Assembly (NCBI GenBank): GCA_002455375.1
Contig: DKKR01000045.1
Coordinates: 24,034 to 46,619 of the forward strand
Direction: 5' to 3'
Source of the DNA: Bacteroidetes bacterium UBA6661
GTDB taxonomy: Bacteria > Bacteroidota > Bacteroidia > AKYH767-A > OLB10
Length of the DNA: 22,586 nucleotides
The notes under the pieces are model-generated. The model searched no databases, had not been told where the DNA came from, and saw only the letters and a program-made list of their open reading frames with translations. Of the stretch, positions 1-6,860 are shown in pieces. Made by a program: the position numbers and the translations under genes. The stretch's first letter is position 1. Every line of letters begins with the position of its first letter.

Positions 1-131
1 GAAGTAGCAGGATCGGCATTTACAGGACCATAATAATTTAATATCAAACGTGTACCTGACATATATACTTTAGGTGTTTGCCCTGACGATGTTACAGTTG
101 CAGTGCTGCCGCCCCAGGTTAAACCACCATC
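1..131 (-). pseudogene. In-frame continuation of the Asp-box protein beyond the TAA, running off the window
   Basis: Read on the minus strand in the same frame as the 132-611 gene, bases 131 to 1 are fully open. They begin DGGLTWGGSTATVTSSG. Joined to the residues before the stop (RYTT), this gives T-stop-D-G-G-L-T-W, an Asp-box whose freely variable second position is the stop codon. One substitution (for example TCA to TAA) explains the interruption without any frameshift. It may be a real nonsense mutation, a strain variant, a sequencing error or a recoded codon. The rest of the gene lies outside the window. Confidence 0.6.
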
Positions 132-611
132 TTATGTTGTATAGCGTTTTATGGTAAAGTTTATGGGTTCATTAACAAACAAATAAATAACGTTGCCTGC
201 CGGTGAACCTGCAGCATCAAAATCTGCAACAGAAGACGATGTAAATGAACCTATAATACCTGTTTCAACATTTAATAAATATACACCAGCTGTTGTGCTA
301 TACAAGCAATAAACACTGTCACTTCCAGTTCGCACCATTTTTGTTTTTGTAATGGCAGTTGCCATTGGCCCTGTTGCATTACTTACAGGAAGCCATGTGT
401 TTCCATCGTTGGTTGATTTTAATAATTGGATGGAGTACATGCCCGCACTGCTGTCGGGTACAGCAAGGTACAATGTGCCATTACTTTTTGCCGCCATACT
501 ATGTTGTGCAATCGGTTTGTTGTTATAAACTAAAATATCGTTCCACCATGCAAATACATTTGATGTGGAAATAACTAATAAGATTGAAAGAAATTTATAA
601 CGTATTTTCAT
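132..611 (-). CDS. Secreted Asp-box (BNR/sialidase-like) repeat protein, cut short by an in-frame TAA
   Basis: Residues 1-21 form a signal peptide (short basic start, hydrophobic core, cleavage after VFA), so the product is exported. The mature part has beta-propeller character. STNDGNTW near residues 66-73 fits the Asp-box pattern S-x-[DN]-x-G-x-T-W found in sialidases and related propellers. Translation stops after 159 codons at a TAA (132-134), but the same frame continues open to the window edge and completes a second Asp-box across the stop. The intact protein is therefore much longer. No catalytic residues are visible, so enzyme activity cannot be claimed; many Bacteroidota surface proteins carry Asp-boxes without being sialidases. 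The ATG at 609-611 directly precedes the signal peptide. The gene stands alone and divergent from the M13 peptidase gene. Signal peptide and repeat are seen; the propeller fold is inferred. Confidence 0.6.
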   Translation of the reverse strand: MKIRYKFLSILLVISTSNVFAWWNDILVYNNKPIAQHSMAAKSNGTLYLAVPDSSAGMYSIQLLKSTNDGNTWLPVSNATGPMATAITKTKMVRTGSDSVYCLYSTTAGVYLLNVETGIIGSFTSSSVADFDAAGSPAGNVIYLFVNEPINFTIKRYTT

Positions 612-705
612 ATTTATTTTGTTTATAACACTAAAGTAGTTTTTTTCTGTATAAGAATAATCTTTTTTAACTAATTCTTTTCTGCATATTCATTGTTCAG
701 TTAGT

Positions 706-713
706 TATCTTCG
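706..713 (+). promoter_or_regulatory. Candidate Bacteroidota -7 element for the M13 peptidase gene
   Basis: TATCTTCG matches TAnnTTTG at seven of eight positions and lies 18 nt before the ATG at 732. A TTCTG about 21 nt upstream could serve as the -33 region. This is one mismatch weaker than the other -7 elements in the window. Confidence 0.4.
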
Positions 714-731
714 CAGCCTAAATTTATATCC

Positions 732-2765
732 ATGCGATTATTAGTCACTTTATTAACAGTTGCAATAGTTGTTGTTGCATGTAAGAATTCAAAAACACCC
801 GTGCAGACTCATGATGAGTTGGTGCAACACATTGACAGCAGTGTTCGTCCCGGTGAAGATTTTTTTATGTTTGCTAACGGACGTTGGTTTGCACAAAATC
901 CGATTCCTGCAAGCGAACGCAGTAATGGTATTTTCAGAACTATTAACGATACGATCAACGCAACGATTTTGCAGATTTGTCAAACAGCAGCCGGCAGTAC
1001 AAATGACAAAGGCAGCCTAAAACAAAAAATTGGCGATTATTATTCAAGTGGTATGGATACTATGGGAATTGACAAAGCCGGTATTGCACCTTTACAAGAA
1101 TATTTTTCTGAGATAGATCAGATGAAAACTTTTGATGATGTGATGAAAGTGGCAGCACATATACATCGTATTTCTGCTTCACCACTTTTTGCTTTTTATG
1201 TTAACTCCGATGATATGATCAGCTCAAAGAATGCTGTTTTCTTAGCACAAGGCGGATTGGGTTTGCCTGATCGGGATTATTATTTTAATACTGATGAAAG
1301 AACAAAGAAAGTAAGAGAGGCATATCCTGAACATTTGAAAAAGATGTTTGAGTTGAGTGGCTTCGATGAAAAGAAAGCAAAAGATGCTGCAGCTGACGTT
1401 TACGCTGTAGAATTTGCCTTGGCAAAAGTCAGTCGTAAGATGGAAGACCTGCGCGATCCATTTAAGAATTATAACAAGACATCAGTAAAAGAATTGCAGG
1501 AGAAAATGAATAATGTGCCAATGAATGAATTCTTCCATGGACTGGGAATGAATTTACCTGACACCGTTATTGTTGGGCAACCGGAGTTTTTTACTTATCT
1601 CAACATAGCAACACGTCAGTTTGGGATTGAAGTTTGGAAGAATTATTTACGCTGGCATTTGTTACGTGGACTTGCACCTTACTTAAATACTGAGATTGAG
1701 AAACAGAATTTTAGTTTTTATGGAACATTGTTAAATGGTGTAAAGGAACAACGTCCAAGATGGAAAAGAGTGGTTGAAGATACTGATGGGCAGTTGGGTG
1801 AGTTGGTAGGACAGATTTATGTGGAGCAATATTTACCTAAAGGAACAAAAGAAAAGTTGATGGAAATTGGCAATGCAGTTAAAGAAGTTTATCGCAAACG
1901 CATAGCAGGACTTGACTGGATGAGTGATGTAACAAAAGCAAAGGCAATTGCAAAACTCGATGCCATGATTATGAAAGTTGGCTATCCGGATAAGTGGAAG
2001 GATATGAGTGCATTGGAAGTTGACAAAACATCTTATGCAGGCAATGTGATTCGCGCCAATGCATGGCATTTTGATTATATGAAAAACAAATATGGTAAAC
2101 CTGTTGACCGTACTGAGTGGAGTATGACACCACAGACTTATAATGCCTACTACAACCCTTCCAATAATGAAATAGTTGTTCCTGCATGCAACATTACCGT
2201 TCCGGGATATGAGAAAACTTTAGCTGACGATGCAATTCTTTACAGCATTATTGGTGGAAGTACATTTGGTCATGAGTTCACCCATGGTTTTGACGATCAG
2301 GGAAGCAAATACGATCAGTTTGGTAATCTGAATAATTGGTGGACATCAGAAGACAGCATCCGCTTTTATGCAAAGACCGGTGCCGTTGTGAATCAGTACA
2401 GTCATTATCTTGTTGTTGACAGTTTGTATATTAATGGCGATATGACACAGGGTGAAAACATTGCCGACATCGGTGGAATTGCAATGGGTCTTGAAGCATT
2501 TAAGCAAACCAAACAGTTTAAAGAAAATCAAGTGATAGCAGGGCTTAATCCTATGCAGCGTTTTTTTCTAGGTTATGCTTATGCATGGATGGTAAACATG
2601 CGCCCGGAAGCATTAGCAACAAGAGTGCTCACTGATGTGCACTCACCTGCTAAGTTCAGAGTTATTGGACCCTTGGTGAATATGCCGGAATTTTATTCTA
2701 CCTTTGGTATAAAGACAGGAGATAAAATTTTTCTTCCGGAGAGTGAACGTGTACATATCTGGTAA
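732..2765 (+). CDS. M13 family (neprilysin/PepO-like) zinc metallopeptidase, lipoprotein
   Basis: A 677-aa protein of normal M13 length. Residues 1-17 are a lipoprotein signal (VVVAC, acylated Cys17), so the enzyme is predicted to be anchored in the envelope facing the periplasm or surface. The N-terminal domain begins near residue 32 with the family-type block around VRPGEDFFMFANGRW. The catalytic core shows NAYYNPSNNEIVVPA, the zinc motif HEFTH (residues 514-518: His514 and His518 as ligands, Glu515 as general base), and ENIAD (575-579), in which Glu575 is the third zinc ligand and Asp579 orients a histidine. The C-terminus ends in VHIW, corresponding to the CRVW end of neprilysin but without the Cys, as in other bacterial members. 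M13 enzymes cleave oligopeptides N-terminal to hydrophobic residues. Family assignment is secure; the substrate is unknown. An esterase gene follows after 27 nt. Confidence 0.95.
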   Translation: MRLLVTLLTVAIVVVACKNSKTPVQTHDELVQHIDSSVRPGEDFFMFANGRWFAQNPIPASERSNGIFRTINDTINATILQICQTAAGSTNDKGSLKQKIGDYYSSGMDTMGIDKAGIAPLQEYFSEIDQMKTFDDVMKVAAHIHRISASPLFAFYVNSDDMISSKNAVFLAQGGLGLPDRDYYFNTDERTKKVREAYPEHLKKMFELSGFDEKKAKDAAADVYAVEFALAKVSRKMEDLRDPFKNYNKTSVKELQEKMNNVPMNEFFHGLGMNLPDTVIVGQPEFFTYLNIATRQFGIEVWKNYLRWHLLRGLAPYLNTEIEKQNFSFYGTLLNGVKEQRPRWKRVVEDTDGQLGELVGQIYVEQYLPKGTKEKLMEIGNAVKEVYRKRIAGLDWMSDVTKAKAIAKLDAMIMKVGYPDKWKDMSALEVDKTSYAGNVIRANAWHFDYMKNKYGKPVDRTEWSMTPQTYNAYYNPSNNEIVVPACNITVPGYEKTLADDAILYSIIGGSTFGHEFTHGFDDQGSKYDQFGNLNNWWTSEDSIRFYAKTGAVVNQYSHYLVVDSLYINGDMTQGENIADIGGIAMGLEAFKQTKQFKENQVIAGLNPMQRFFLGYAYAWMVNMRPEALATRVLTDVHSPAKFRVIGPLVNMPEFYSTFGIKTGDKIFLPESERVHIW

Positions 2766-2770
2766 ATTAT

Positions 2771-2778
2771 TAGTTTTG
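2771..2778 (+). promoter_or_regulatory. Candidate -7 element for the esterase gene
   Basis: TAGTTTTG is an exact TAnnTTTG match in the 27-nt gap between the M13 stop and the next ATG (2793). The esterase may therefore have its own start site as well as read-through. No clear -33 TTTG is visible because that position lies in the M13 coding sequence. Confidence 0.4.
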
Positions 2779-2792
2779 AAAAAACTTGTGTA

Positions 2793-3512
2793 ATGAGAGA
2801 AGAGTCAATAAAATATTATTCGCCAATAATAGGTCGTGATTTTGAAATGCTCATTTTCGGTGAGAGCGGTATTCCGGTAATTGCATTTCCAACAAGTATG
2901 GGCAGGCACTATCAAAACCGCGATTTTAAGTTGATAGAAAGTGTTGCCCCATTTGTGGAAAATGGATTTATAAAAATTTATTGCCCTGACAGTATTGATG
3001 AGCAGAGTTGGTACAATACACACATTCATCCTGCCGACCGGGTACGCAATCACATACTATACGATCAGATGATTTTAGAAGAAGTTGTAAGGCGTGCACA
3101 AAAAGAAACATCACACAGTAAAGTAATAACTGCCGGATGCAGTTTTGGTGGTTATCAGGCTATAAACTTTGCCTTTCGTCATCCTGAAGTTATTGCGCAT
3201 ACTTTCAGTATGGGTGGTGCTTTTGATATTAAGATGCATCTTGATGGTTATTATGATGACAATGTTTATTTCAATAACCCTCCGGATTATTTACCCGATC
3301 TGGATAACGAACATTTGTTTCAGATGGGAATTGTATTGGGCGTAGGCGAACATGATTTTTGTATAGCTCAAAACAAACGTCTTTCAGAAATTATGACTAA
3401 AAAAGGAATGGCACATTGGCTTGATGTACGCCCCGGTGCCAACCACGACTGGCCTGTGTGGCGCGAAATGTTTCCGGCATACATTGAAGCATTACAGACC
3501 GCTAAGGTTTAG
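2793..3512 (+). CDS. Alpha/beta-hydrolase esterase (COG4947-like)
   Basis: A 239-aa cytoplasmic protein with no signal peptide. GCSFGG at residues 115-120 is the nucleophile elbow (G-x-S-x-G) with Ser117 as nucleophile. Asp188 in VGEHDF and His218 in GANHDWPVW are in the right order and spacing to complete a Ser-Asp-His triad. The overall look (start near a YYSPIIGRDFEM block, end with NHDWPVWREMFPAYI) resembles the small bacterial esterases grouped as COG4947, distant relatives of the FrmB/antigen-85 fold. The natural substrate cannot be read from the sequence. It follows the M13 peptidase on the same strand with its own candidate -7 element, so co-transcription is possible but not required. 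The fold and triad are well supported; the COG-level assignment is from memory of the family. Confidence 0.8.
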   Translation: MREESIKYYSPIIGRDFEMLIFGESGIPVIAFPTSMGRHYQNRDFKLIESVAPFVENGFIKIYCPDSIDEQSWYNTHIHPADRVRNHILYDQMILEEVVRRAQKETSHSKVITAGCSFGGYQAINFAFRHPEVIAHTFSMGGAFDIKMHLDGYYDDNVYFNNPPDYLPDLDNEHLFQMGIVLGVGEHDFCIAQNKRLSEIMTKKGMAHWLDVRPGANHDWPVWREMFPAYIEALQTAKV

Positions 3513-3526
3513 GATTGTTTTTAATG

Positions 3527-3711
3527 TTGAGCGAAAGCTGACAGGGGTGAGGAGTTAATACGGTGAAGCCTAATGATAAAAAGTACCTGAGTTTTTTGGT
3601 GGAAACTCAAGTTCTGAGTGAGGATGAAGCGTTTATGCTTCAAACTAAAACCTGAGGTTAGGCATGGTCTTTTGTCTGTAACTTACGACTGAAAATCTCG
3701 AAGATAGAGAT
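3527..3711 (+). other. Hairpin-rich non-coding segment, possible group II intron domain I remnant
   Basis: This stretch has no plausible gene but contains consecutive short hairpins: AGC-GAAA-GCT (3530-3539, a GNRA tetraloop); TGAGTTT/AAACTCA (3588-3594/3603-3609); ACTCA/TGAGT (3605-3609/3615-3619); GAAGC/GCTTC (3626-3630/3637-3641); AACC/GGTT (3649-3652/3656-3659); ATCTC/GAGAT (3695-3699/3707-3711). The start (GCGAAAGCTGA, then a GGTGAAGCC block) reminds me of domain I of bacterial group II introns. No domain V, reverse transcriptase or intron end is present, so it would be a fragment. Alternatives are a small RNA or the long 5' leader of the LiaF-like operon. The hairpins are seen; the identity is inference. 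Confidence 0.3.
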
Positions 3712-3751
3712 GCCCATCATTCTATCAAAACCAAAATTTATTTTAATTCAT

Positions 3752-3776
3752 CATTCTGAATGTTACATTCTGAATG
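3752..3776. promoter_or_regulatory. Two tandem palindromes, CATTCTGAATG x2
   Basis: CATTCTGAATG occurs at 3752-3762 and again at 3766-3776. Each copy is a palindrome around a central T (CATTC-T-GAATG). Two identical palindromes 14 nt apart, upstream of an operon promoter (-7 at 3886), look like an operator for a dimeric DNA-binding protein. No specific regulator can be named. Confidence 0.35.
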
Positions 3777-3783
3777 GATTTCC

Positions 3784-3832
3784 TTTACCGACTCAAACCT
3801 GCCGTTTACCGATTTGTTTTTCTGTTTACTTA
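3784..3832 (+). promoter_or_regulatory. TTTACCGA direct repeats with 21-nt period, candidate LytTR operator
   Basis: TTTACCGA is found exactly at 3784-3791 and 3805-3812 (21 nt start to start), with a degenerate third copy TTTACTTA at 3825-3832. LytTR-domain regulators characteristically bind two direct repeats about two helical turns apart; the BtsR/YehT site is of the form ACC[GA]CT[CT]A repeated with a 21-nt period. The ACCGA core here resembles that half-site. The repeats lie 74-102 nt upstream of the -7 element of an operon that itself encodes a LytTR regulator. Confidence 0.4.
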
Positions 3833-3885
3833 GTTTATGGCTGCTAATAACCTATTGTGTCTATGAACTACCTATGAGGGCAACA

Positions 3886-3893
3886 TATCTTTG
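3886..3893 (+). promoter_or_regulatory. -7 element of the LiaF-like/two-component operon
   Basis: TATCTTTG is an exact TAnnTTTG match 27 nt before the ATG at 3921. No convincing -33 TTTG is visible at the usual spacing, which would fit a promoter that depends on an activator bound at the upstream repeats. Confidence 0.5.
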
Positions 3894-3920
3894 TCCCATA
3901 ATTATTAAAGATATAATAAA

Positions 3921-4721
3921 ATGGAAAATCAAAAAGAAAAATCTGAAATTGAAGACGTGAGAGAAGACGTATGGCGTAGATTTGAAAAGGATAATCAGCG
4001 TGGTAAAATATTTGGCGGCTTAATAATAATTTGTGTTGGTGCATTATTGTTTGCCAGAGAAGCCGGTTTATATTTTCCGTCATGGATTTTTTCATGGCCA
4101 ATGATTTTGATAGTTATAGGTATATTTCTGGGAGTAAAACATGCATTCCGAAATATGGCATGGATGGTCCTGGTGCTTATTGGTGGCTTGTTCTTGATAC
4201 GAAACAGTTTCCCGATTTTTGAATATAGAAATTATATATGGCCTATTGTTATTATTCTATTGGGATTGCTTATCATTATTAAACCTTCTAATCGTTTTCG
4301 CAGAGCATGCAGACGAGGCAGGTTTGGTACAAGACATCAACAAAATCAATTTGGAAACTATTCCAATGCACCGGCATCAGGAGAAGATTTTTTGGAAGCA
4401 GTTGCAGTTTTCGGAAGCATAAAAAAAAATATCATAAGTAAGTATTTTAAAGGTGGCGAAGTGTCAGCTGTGTTTGGTGGTGCAGAAATTAATTTTATGC
4501 AAGCCGACATCCAAGGTAGGGTAGAGTTGGAGGTGAATCAGGTTTTTGGAGGAACAAAACTTATTGTTCCTGCACATTGGGAAATAAAATCGGAAATTGC
4601 TGCAGTGTTAGGAAGTGTTGAAGATAAACGTCCATTACGGGGTACAACAACCGATGAAAAAAAGGTGCTGATATTGCGAGGTACTACAGTATTTGGAGGA
4701 ATAGACATTAATAGTTATTAA
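3921..4721 (+). CDS. LiaF-like membrane protein (four transmembrane segments plus C-terminal beta-repeat domain)
   Basis: A 266-aa protein. After a charged 28-residue cytoplasmic start there are four hydrophobic segments (about 29-47, 55-73, 78-97, 104-121), a basic stretch (124-138: RFRRACRRGRF), and a C-terminal domain with five short repeats: AVFGS (162-166), AVFGGAEI (183-190), VFGGTKL (208-214), AVLGSVED (228-235), VFGGIDI (257-263). This is the architecture of the LiaI/LiaF transmembrane region followed by the cell-wall-active-antibiotic-response (LiaF C-terminal) domain. In Firmicutes, LiaF restrains the LiaS kinase and reports envelope damage. Here the gene is first in an operon with a LytS-type kinase and LytTR regulator, so a sensing or accessory role is inferred. 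The start is the ATG placed 27 nt after the -7 element. Confidence 0.85.
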   Translation: MENQKEKSEIEDVREDVWRRFEKDNQRGKIFGGLIIICVGALLFAREAGLYFPSWIFSWPMILIVIGIFLGVKHAFRNMAWMVLVLIGGLFLIRNSFPIFEYRNYIWPIVIILLGLLIIIKPSNRFRRACRRGRFGTRHQQNQFGNYSNAPASGEDFLEAVAVFGSIKKNIISKYFKGGEVSAVFGGAEINFMQADIQGRVELEVNQVFGGTKLIVPAHWEIKSEIAAVLGSVEDKRPLRGTTTDEKKVLILRGTTVFGGIDINSY

Positions 4722-4757
4722 TTTTTTAAATTCATTTTTTTTCTAAACTAAATTAAA

Positions 4758-5096
4758 ATGTATTTTGTAGCTAAAGTAATTTATCAGATAATAATCAAGG
4801 GAAGCAAAAATAATCAATTCGATGAGCAACTTTTAATCATTAAGGCACAAAATGTAGCCGAAGCTTATTTAAAAGCACGTGCAATAGGAGCAGAAAAGCA
4901 GCATGAGTTTATTAATGATAGAAAGAACAATGTTAAATGGCAAATGATTGATGTTGCAGATATTATGCCTGTTGAATCTCCCGAGCATGGTTCTGTTGTA
5001 TATTCGCAAGTTATAGAAGAAGATTCAGAATCGTTTATAGATTATATTAAACGAAAGGCAATGGTACTTCAAACGCAATCACTTTTGTTTGCTTGA
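4758..5096 (+). CDS. DUF4288 family protein
   Basis: A 112-aa soluble protein with no signal peptide or membrane segment. It begins with YFVAKVIYQIII and continues with a conserved-looking block in which the chain is given an ID-like 'QNVAEAYLKARAIGAEKQHEF' region and then VKWQMIDVADIMPV. This pattern (an opening beta strand, an alpha helix, then V-x-W-x-x-x-x-V) is what I recognise as DUF4288. No function is established for the family. It sits 36 nt after the LiaF-like gene and 6 nt before the histidine kinase, so it is very probably co-transcribed and may modulate the signalling pair. The last 20 residues are poorly conserved in appearance. Family identification is from recollection and fairly confident; function is unknown. 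Confidence 0.75.
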   Translation: MYFVAKVIYQIIIKGSKNNQFDEQLLIIKAQNVAEAYLKARAIGAEKQHEFINDRKNNVKWQMIDVADIMPVESPEHGSVVYSQVIEEDSESFIDYIKRKAMVLQTQSLLFA

Positions 5097-5102
5097 TAGA
5101 GA

Positions 5103-6128
5103 ATGATTATTGAAAAAATAAAAAATTCAATTGACCAGATTATTTGGTGGCTATGTTGGTATTTTTTTGTCGCAGCAGTAGTTCACCAAAATGGATTTGA
5201 CTGGTATCTGTCTTTTGCAGACACTACAGTAATGTTGCTATTATTGTTATTTACTTCGTGTAGTACCTATTTTGCATTCAATAAATTTCAAAAAACAGGG
5301 AATCGCTTTTTTGTGATTTTGTGGAATATTGCATTATCACTCATTTCTGTTTTTATATTGAGTTTGGTATTAAAAAATATTTATATTGATAATTTAAAAT
5401 ATTTAGCCTTTCTTGATGCATCAATTATAGTTCGGTTTACATGGTTTTTTATAATGAATCTTTTAGTGACTGTTATCTATGGTTTGCAAGCAAATATTTT
5501 GGAGCAAAAAAAATTAGAAGCACATAATAATGATAATATCAACCTGATGAAAGATGCTGAACTCTCAGGATTACGCTTGCAACTGCAACCTCATTTTTTG
5601 TTCAACAGCCTTAATTCTATCAATGCATTAATAGGTACAGAACCGGCAAAAGCAAGAAGTATGGTATTGCAGCTTTCAGAATTTTTGCGTGGCACTTTAC
5701 AAAGAGACAATAAGAAATTGATAACCCTTCAGGAGGAAGTAAATCATCTGAAAATTTATCTTGAAATTGAGAAAGTACGGTTTGGTCATAGATTGATAAC
5801 TCAAATTGAAATACCGGAGAACTGTTTGAATCTGTTGGTGCCACCACTTATTTTGCAACCTATTGTAGAGAATGCCATTAAGTTTGGACTCTATGACACC
5901 ACTGGTCAAGTGACAATTTCATTGCAGGTTTCCTGTAATGATAGTCATTTAAAGATAGTTGTTACTAACCCTTTTGATCCTGATACTGCTGCATCACAAA
6001 AAGGCACCGGCTTTGGTCTTGACGCAGTGCAAAGGCGATTGTATCTGCTTTATGCGCGAAATGATTTACTTAGAACAGAAAAGGCAAATAATATTTTCCT
6101 TACACAAATAGACATTCCTCAAATATGA
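5103..6128 (+). CDS. LytS/YehU-type sensor histidine kinase
   Basis: A 341-aa protein. The N-terminal 130 residues hold four hydrophobic segments (about 12-28, 41-58, 69-90, 108-128) with no extracellular sensor domain. LQLQPHFLFNSLNSINALI carries the phospho-acceptor His164 of the His_kinase family (PF06580). The ATP-binding region has the N-box VENAIKFG (Asn257) and a G-box GTGFGL (301-306); as usual for this family, other ATPase boxes are reduced. It would autophosphorylate His164 and pass the phosphate to the LytTR regulator encoded next, whose ATG overlaps this gene's TGA by 4 nt (ATGA), a sign of translational coupling. With few residues outside the membrane on the non-cytoplasmic side, it probably senses a membrane-embedded signal or the LiaF-like partner. 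Confidence 0.93.
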   Translation: MIIEKIKNSIDQIIWWLCWYFFVAAVVHQNGFDWYLSFADTTVMLLLLLFTSCSTYFAFNKFQKTGNRFFVILWNIALSLISVFILSLVLKNIYIDNLKYLAFLDASIIVRFTWFFIMNLLVTVIYGLQANILEQKKLEAHNNDNINLMKDAELSGLRLQLQPHFLFNSLNSINALIGTEPAKARSMVLQLSEFLRGTLQRDNKKLITLQEEVNHLKIYLEIEKVRFGHRLITQIEIPENCLNLLVPPLILQPIVENAIKFGLYDTTGQVTISLQVSCNDSHLKIVVTNPFDPDTAASQKGTGFGLDAVQRRLYLLYARNDLLRTEKANNIFLTQIDIPQI

Positions 6129-6859
6129 TTAAAGCTATTGTGATTGATGATGAGCCTCTTGCAAGAAGCCTTGTACTGGAGTTCCTTAAAGCATTTCCAA
6201 ACATTGAAGTTGTACAGGAATGTAATGATGGCTTTGAAGGACTGAAGGCTATTCAACAGTTTCAGCCGCAACTTATTTTTCTGGATATACAGATGCCTAA
6301 AATTAATGGCTTTGAAATGCTGGAGTTGATTGAAAACCCACCCGGTGTAATTTTTACAACTGCATTTGACAACTATGCAATAAAAGCTTTTGAAGCGCAT
6401 GCCATTGATTACCTTCTGAAGCCATTTAGCCAAGAGCGATTTTACAAATCAGTTACTAAATTTCTTGAAACAAATAGTAATGCCGCTGTAATGGATTTAG
6501 TAAATGCGGAAAGCAATATTCTGCCCGATGAGAAGAATCGTATTGTTGTAAAAGATGGAAATCGGATTACGATTATTCCTGTTGATGATGTAATTTATAT
6601 AGAAGCGTATGATGATTATGTAAAAGTACATATACAGAATGGCTTTAAGCTGAAAAAGAAAACTATGTCGTACTATGAAAATACACTTGATAAATCACGA
6701 TTCCTCCGTGTTCATAGAAGCTATATTGTTAACCTGAGCCTTATTACCAGAATAGAACAGTATGAAAAAACATCTCACATTGCTTTACTTAAAAACGGAC
6801 AGAAAATCCCTTTGAGCAAACAAGGTTATGCAAGATTGAAATCTGTTTTAGGTATATAG
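6125..6859 (+). CDS. LytTR-family response regulator
   Basis: A 244-aa protein. The receiver domain (1-120) shows the acidic pair Asp8/Asp9, phospho-acceptor Asp54 in FLDIQMP, Thr78/Thr79 and Lys99 in LLKPF. The LytTR DNA-binding domain (about 137-242) carries the conserved YIEAYDDYVKVH stretch and FLRVHRSYIVN. LytTR proteins bind paired direct repeats; candidate repeats lie upstream of this operon at 3784-3832, suggesting autoregulation. It is the cognate partner of the preceding kinase (4-nt ATGA overlap). The stop codon is one nucleotide from the stop of the convergent gene on the other strand, so no classical terminator fits between them. Confidence 0.95.
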   Translation: MIKAIVIDDEPLARSLVLEFLKAFPNIEVVQECNDGFEGLKAIQQFQPQLIFLDIQMPKINGFEMLELIENPPGVIFTTAFDNYAIKAFEAHAIDYLLKPFSQERFYKSVTKFLETNSNAAVMDLVNAESNILPDEKNRIVVKDGNRITIIPVDDVIYIEAYDDYVKVHIQNGFKLKKKTMSYYENTLDKSRFLRVHRSYIVNLSLITRIEQYEKTSHIALLKNGQKIPLSKQGYARLKSVLGI

Positions 6860-6860
6860 G

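Noticed and set aside
2730..2765. Missing C-terminal Cys in the M13 peptidase (VHIW instead of CRVW)
   Set aside because: Bacterial M13 members commonly lack the disulphide cysteine of neprilysin; the zinc and catalytic residues are all present.
3760..3960. 66-codon plus-strand ORF in the intergenic region before the LiaF-like gene
   Set aside because: It overlaps the start of the LiaF-like gene in another frame, covers the promoter and repeat sites, and has no family resemblance; the hydrophobic stretch comes from T-rich DNA.
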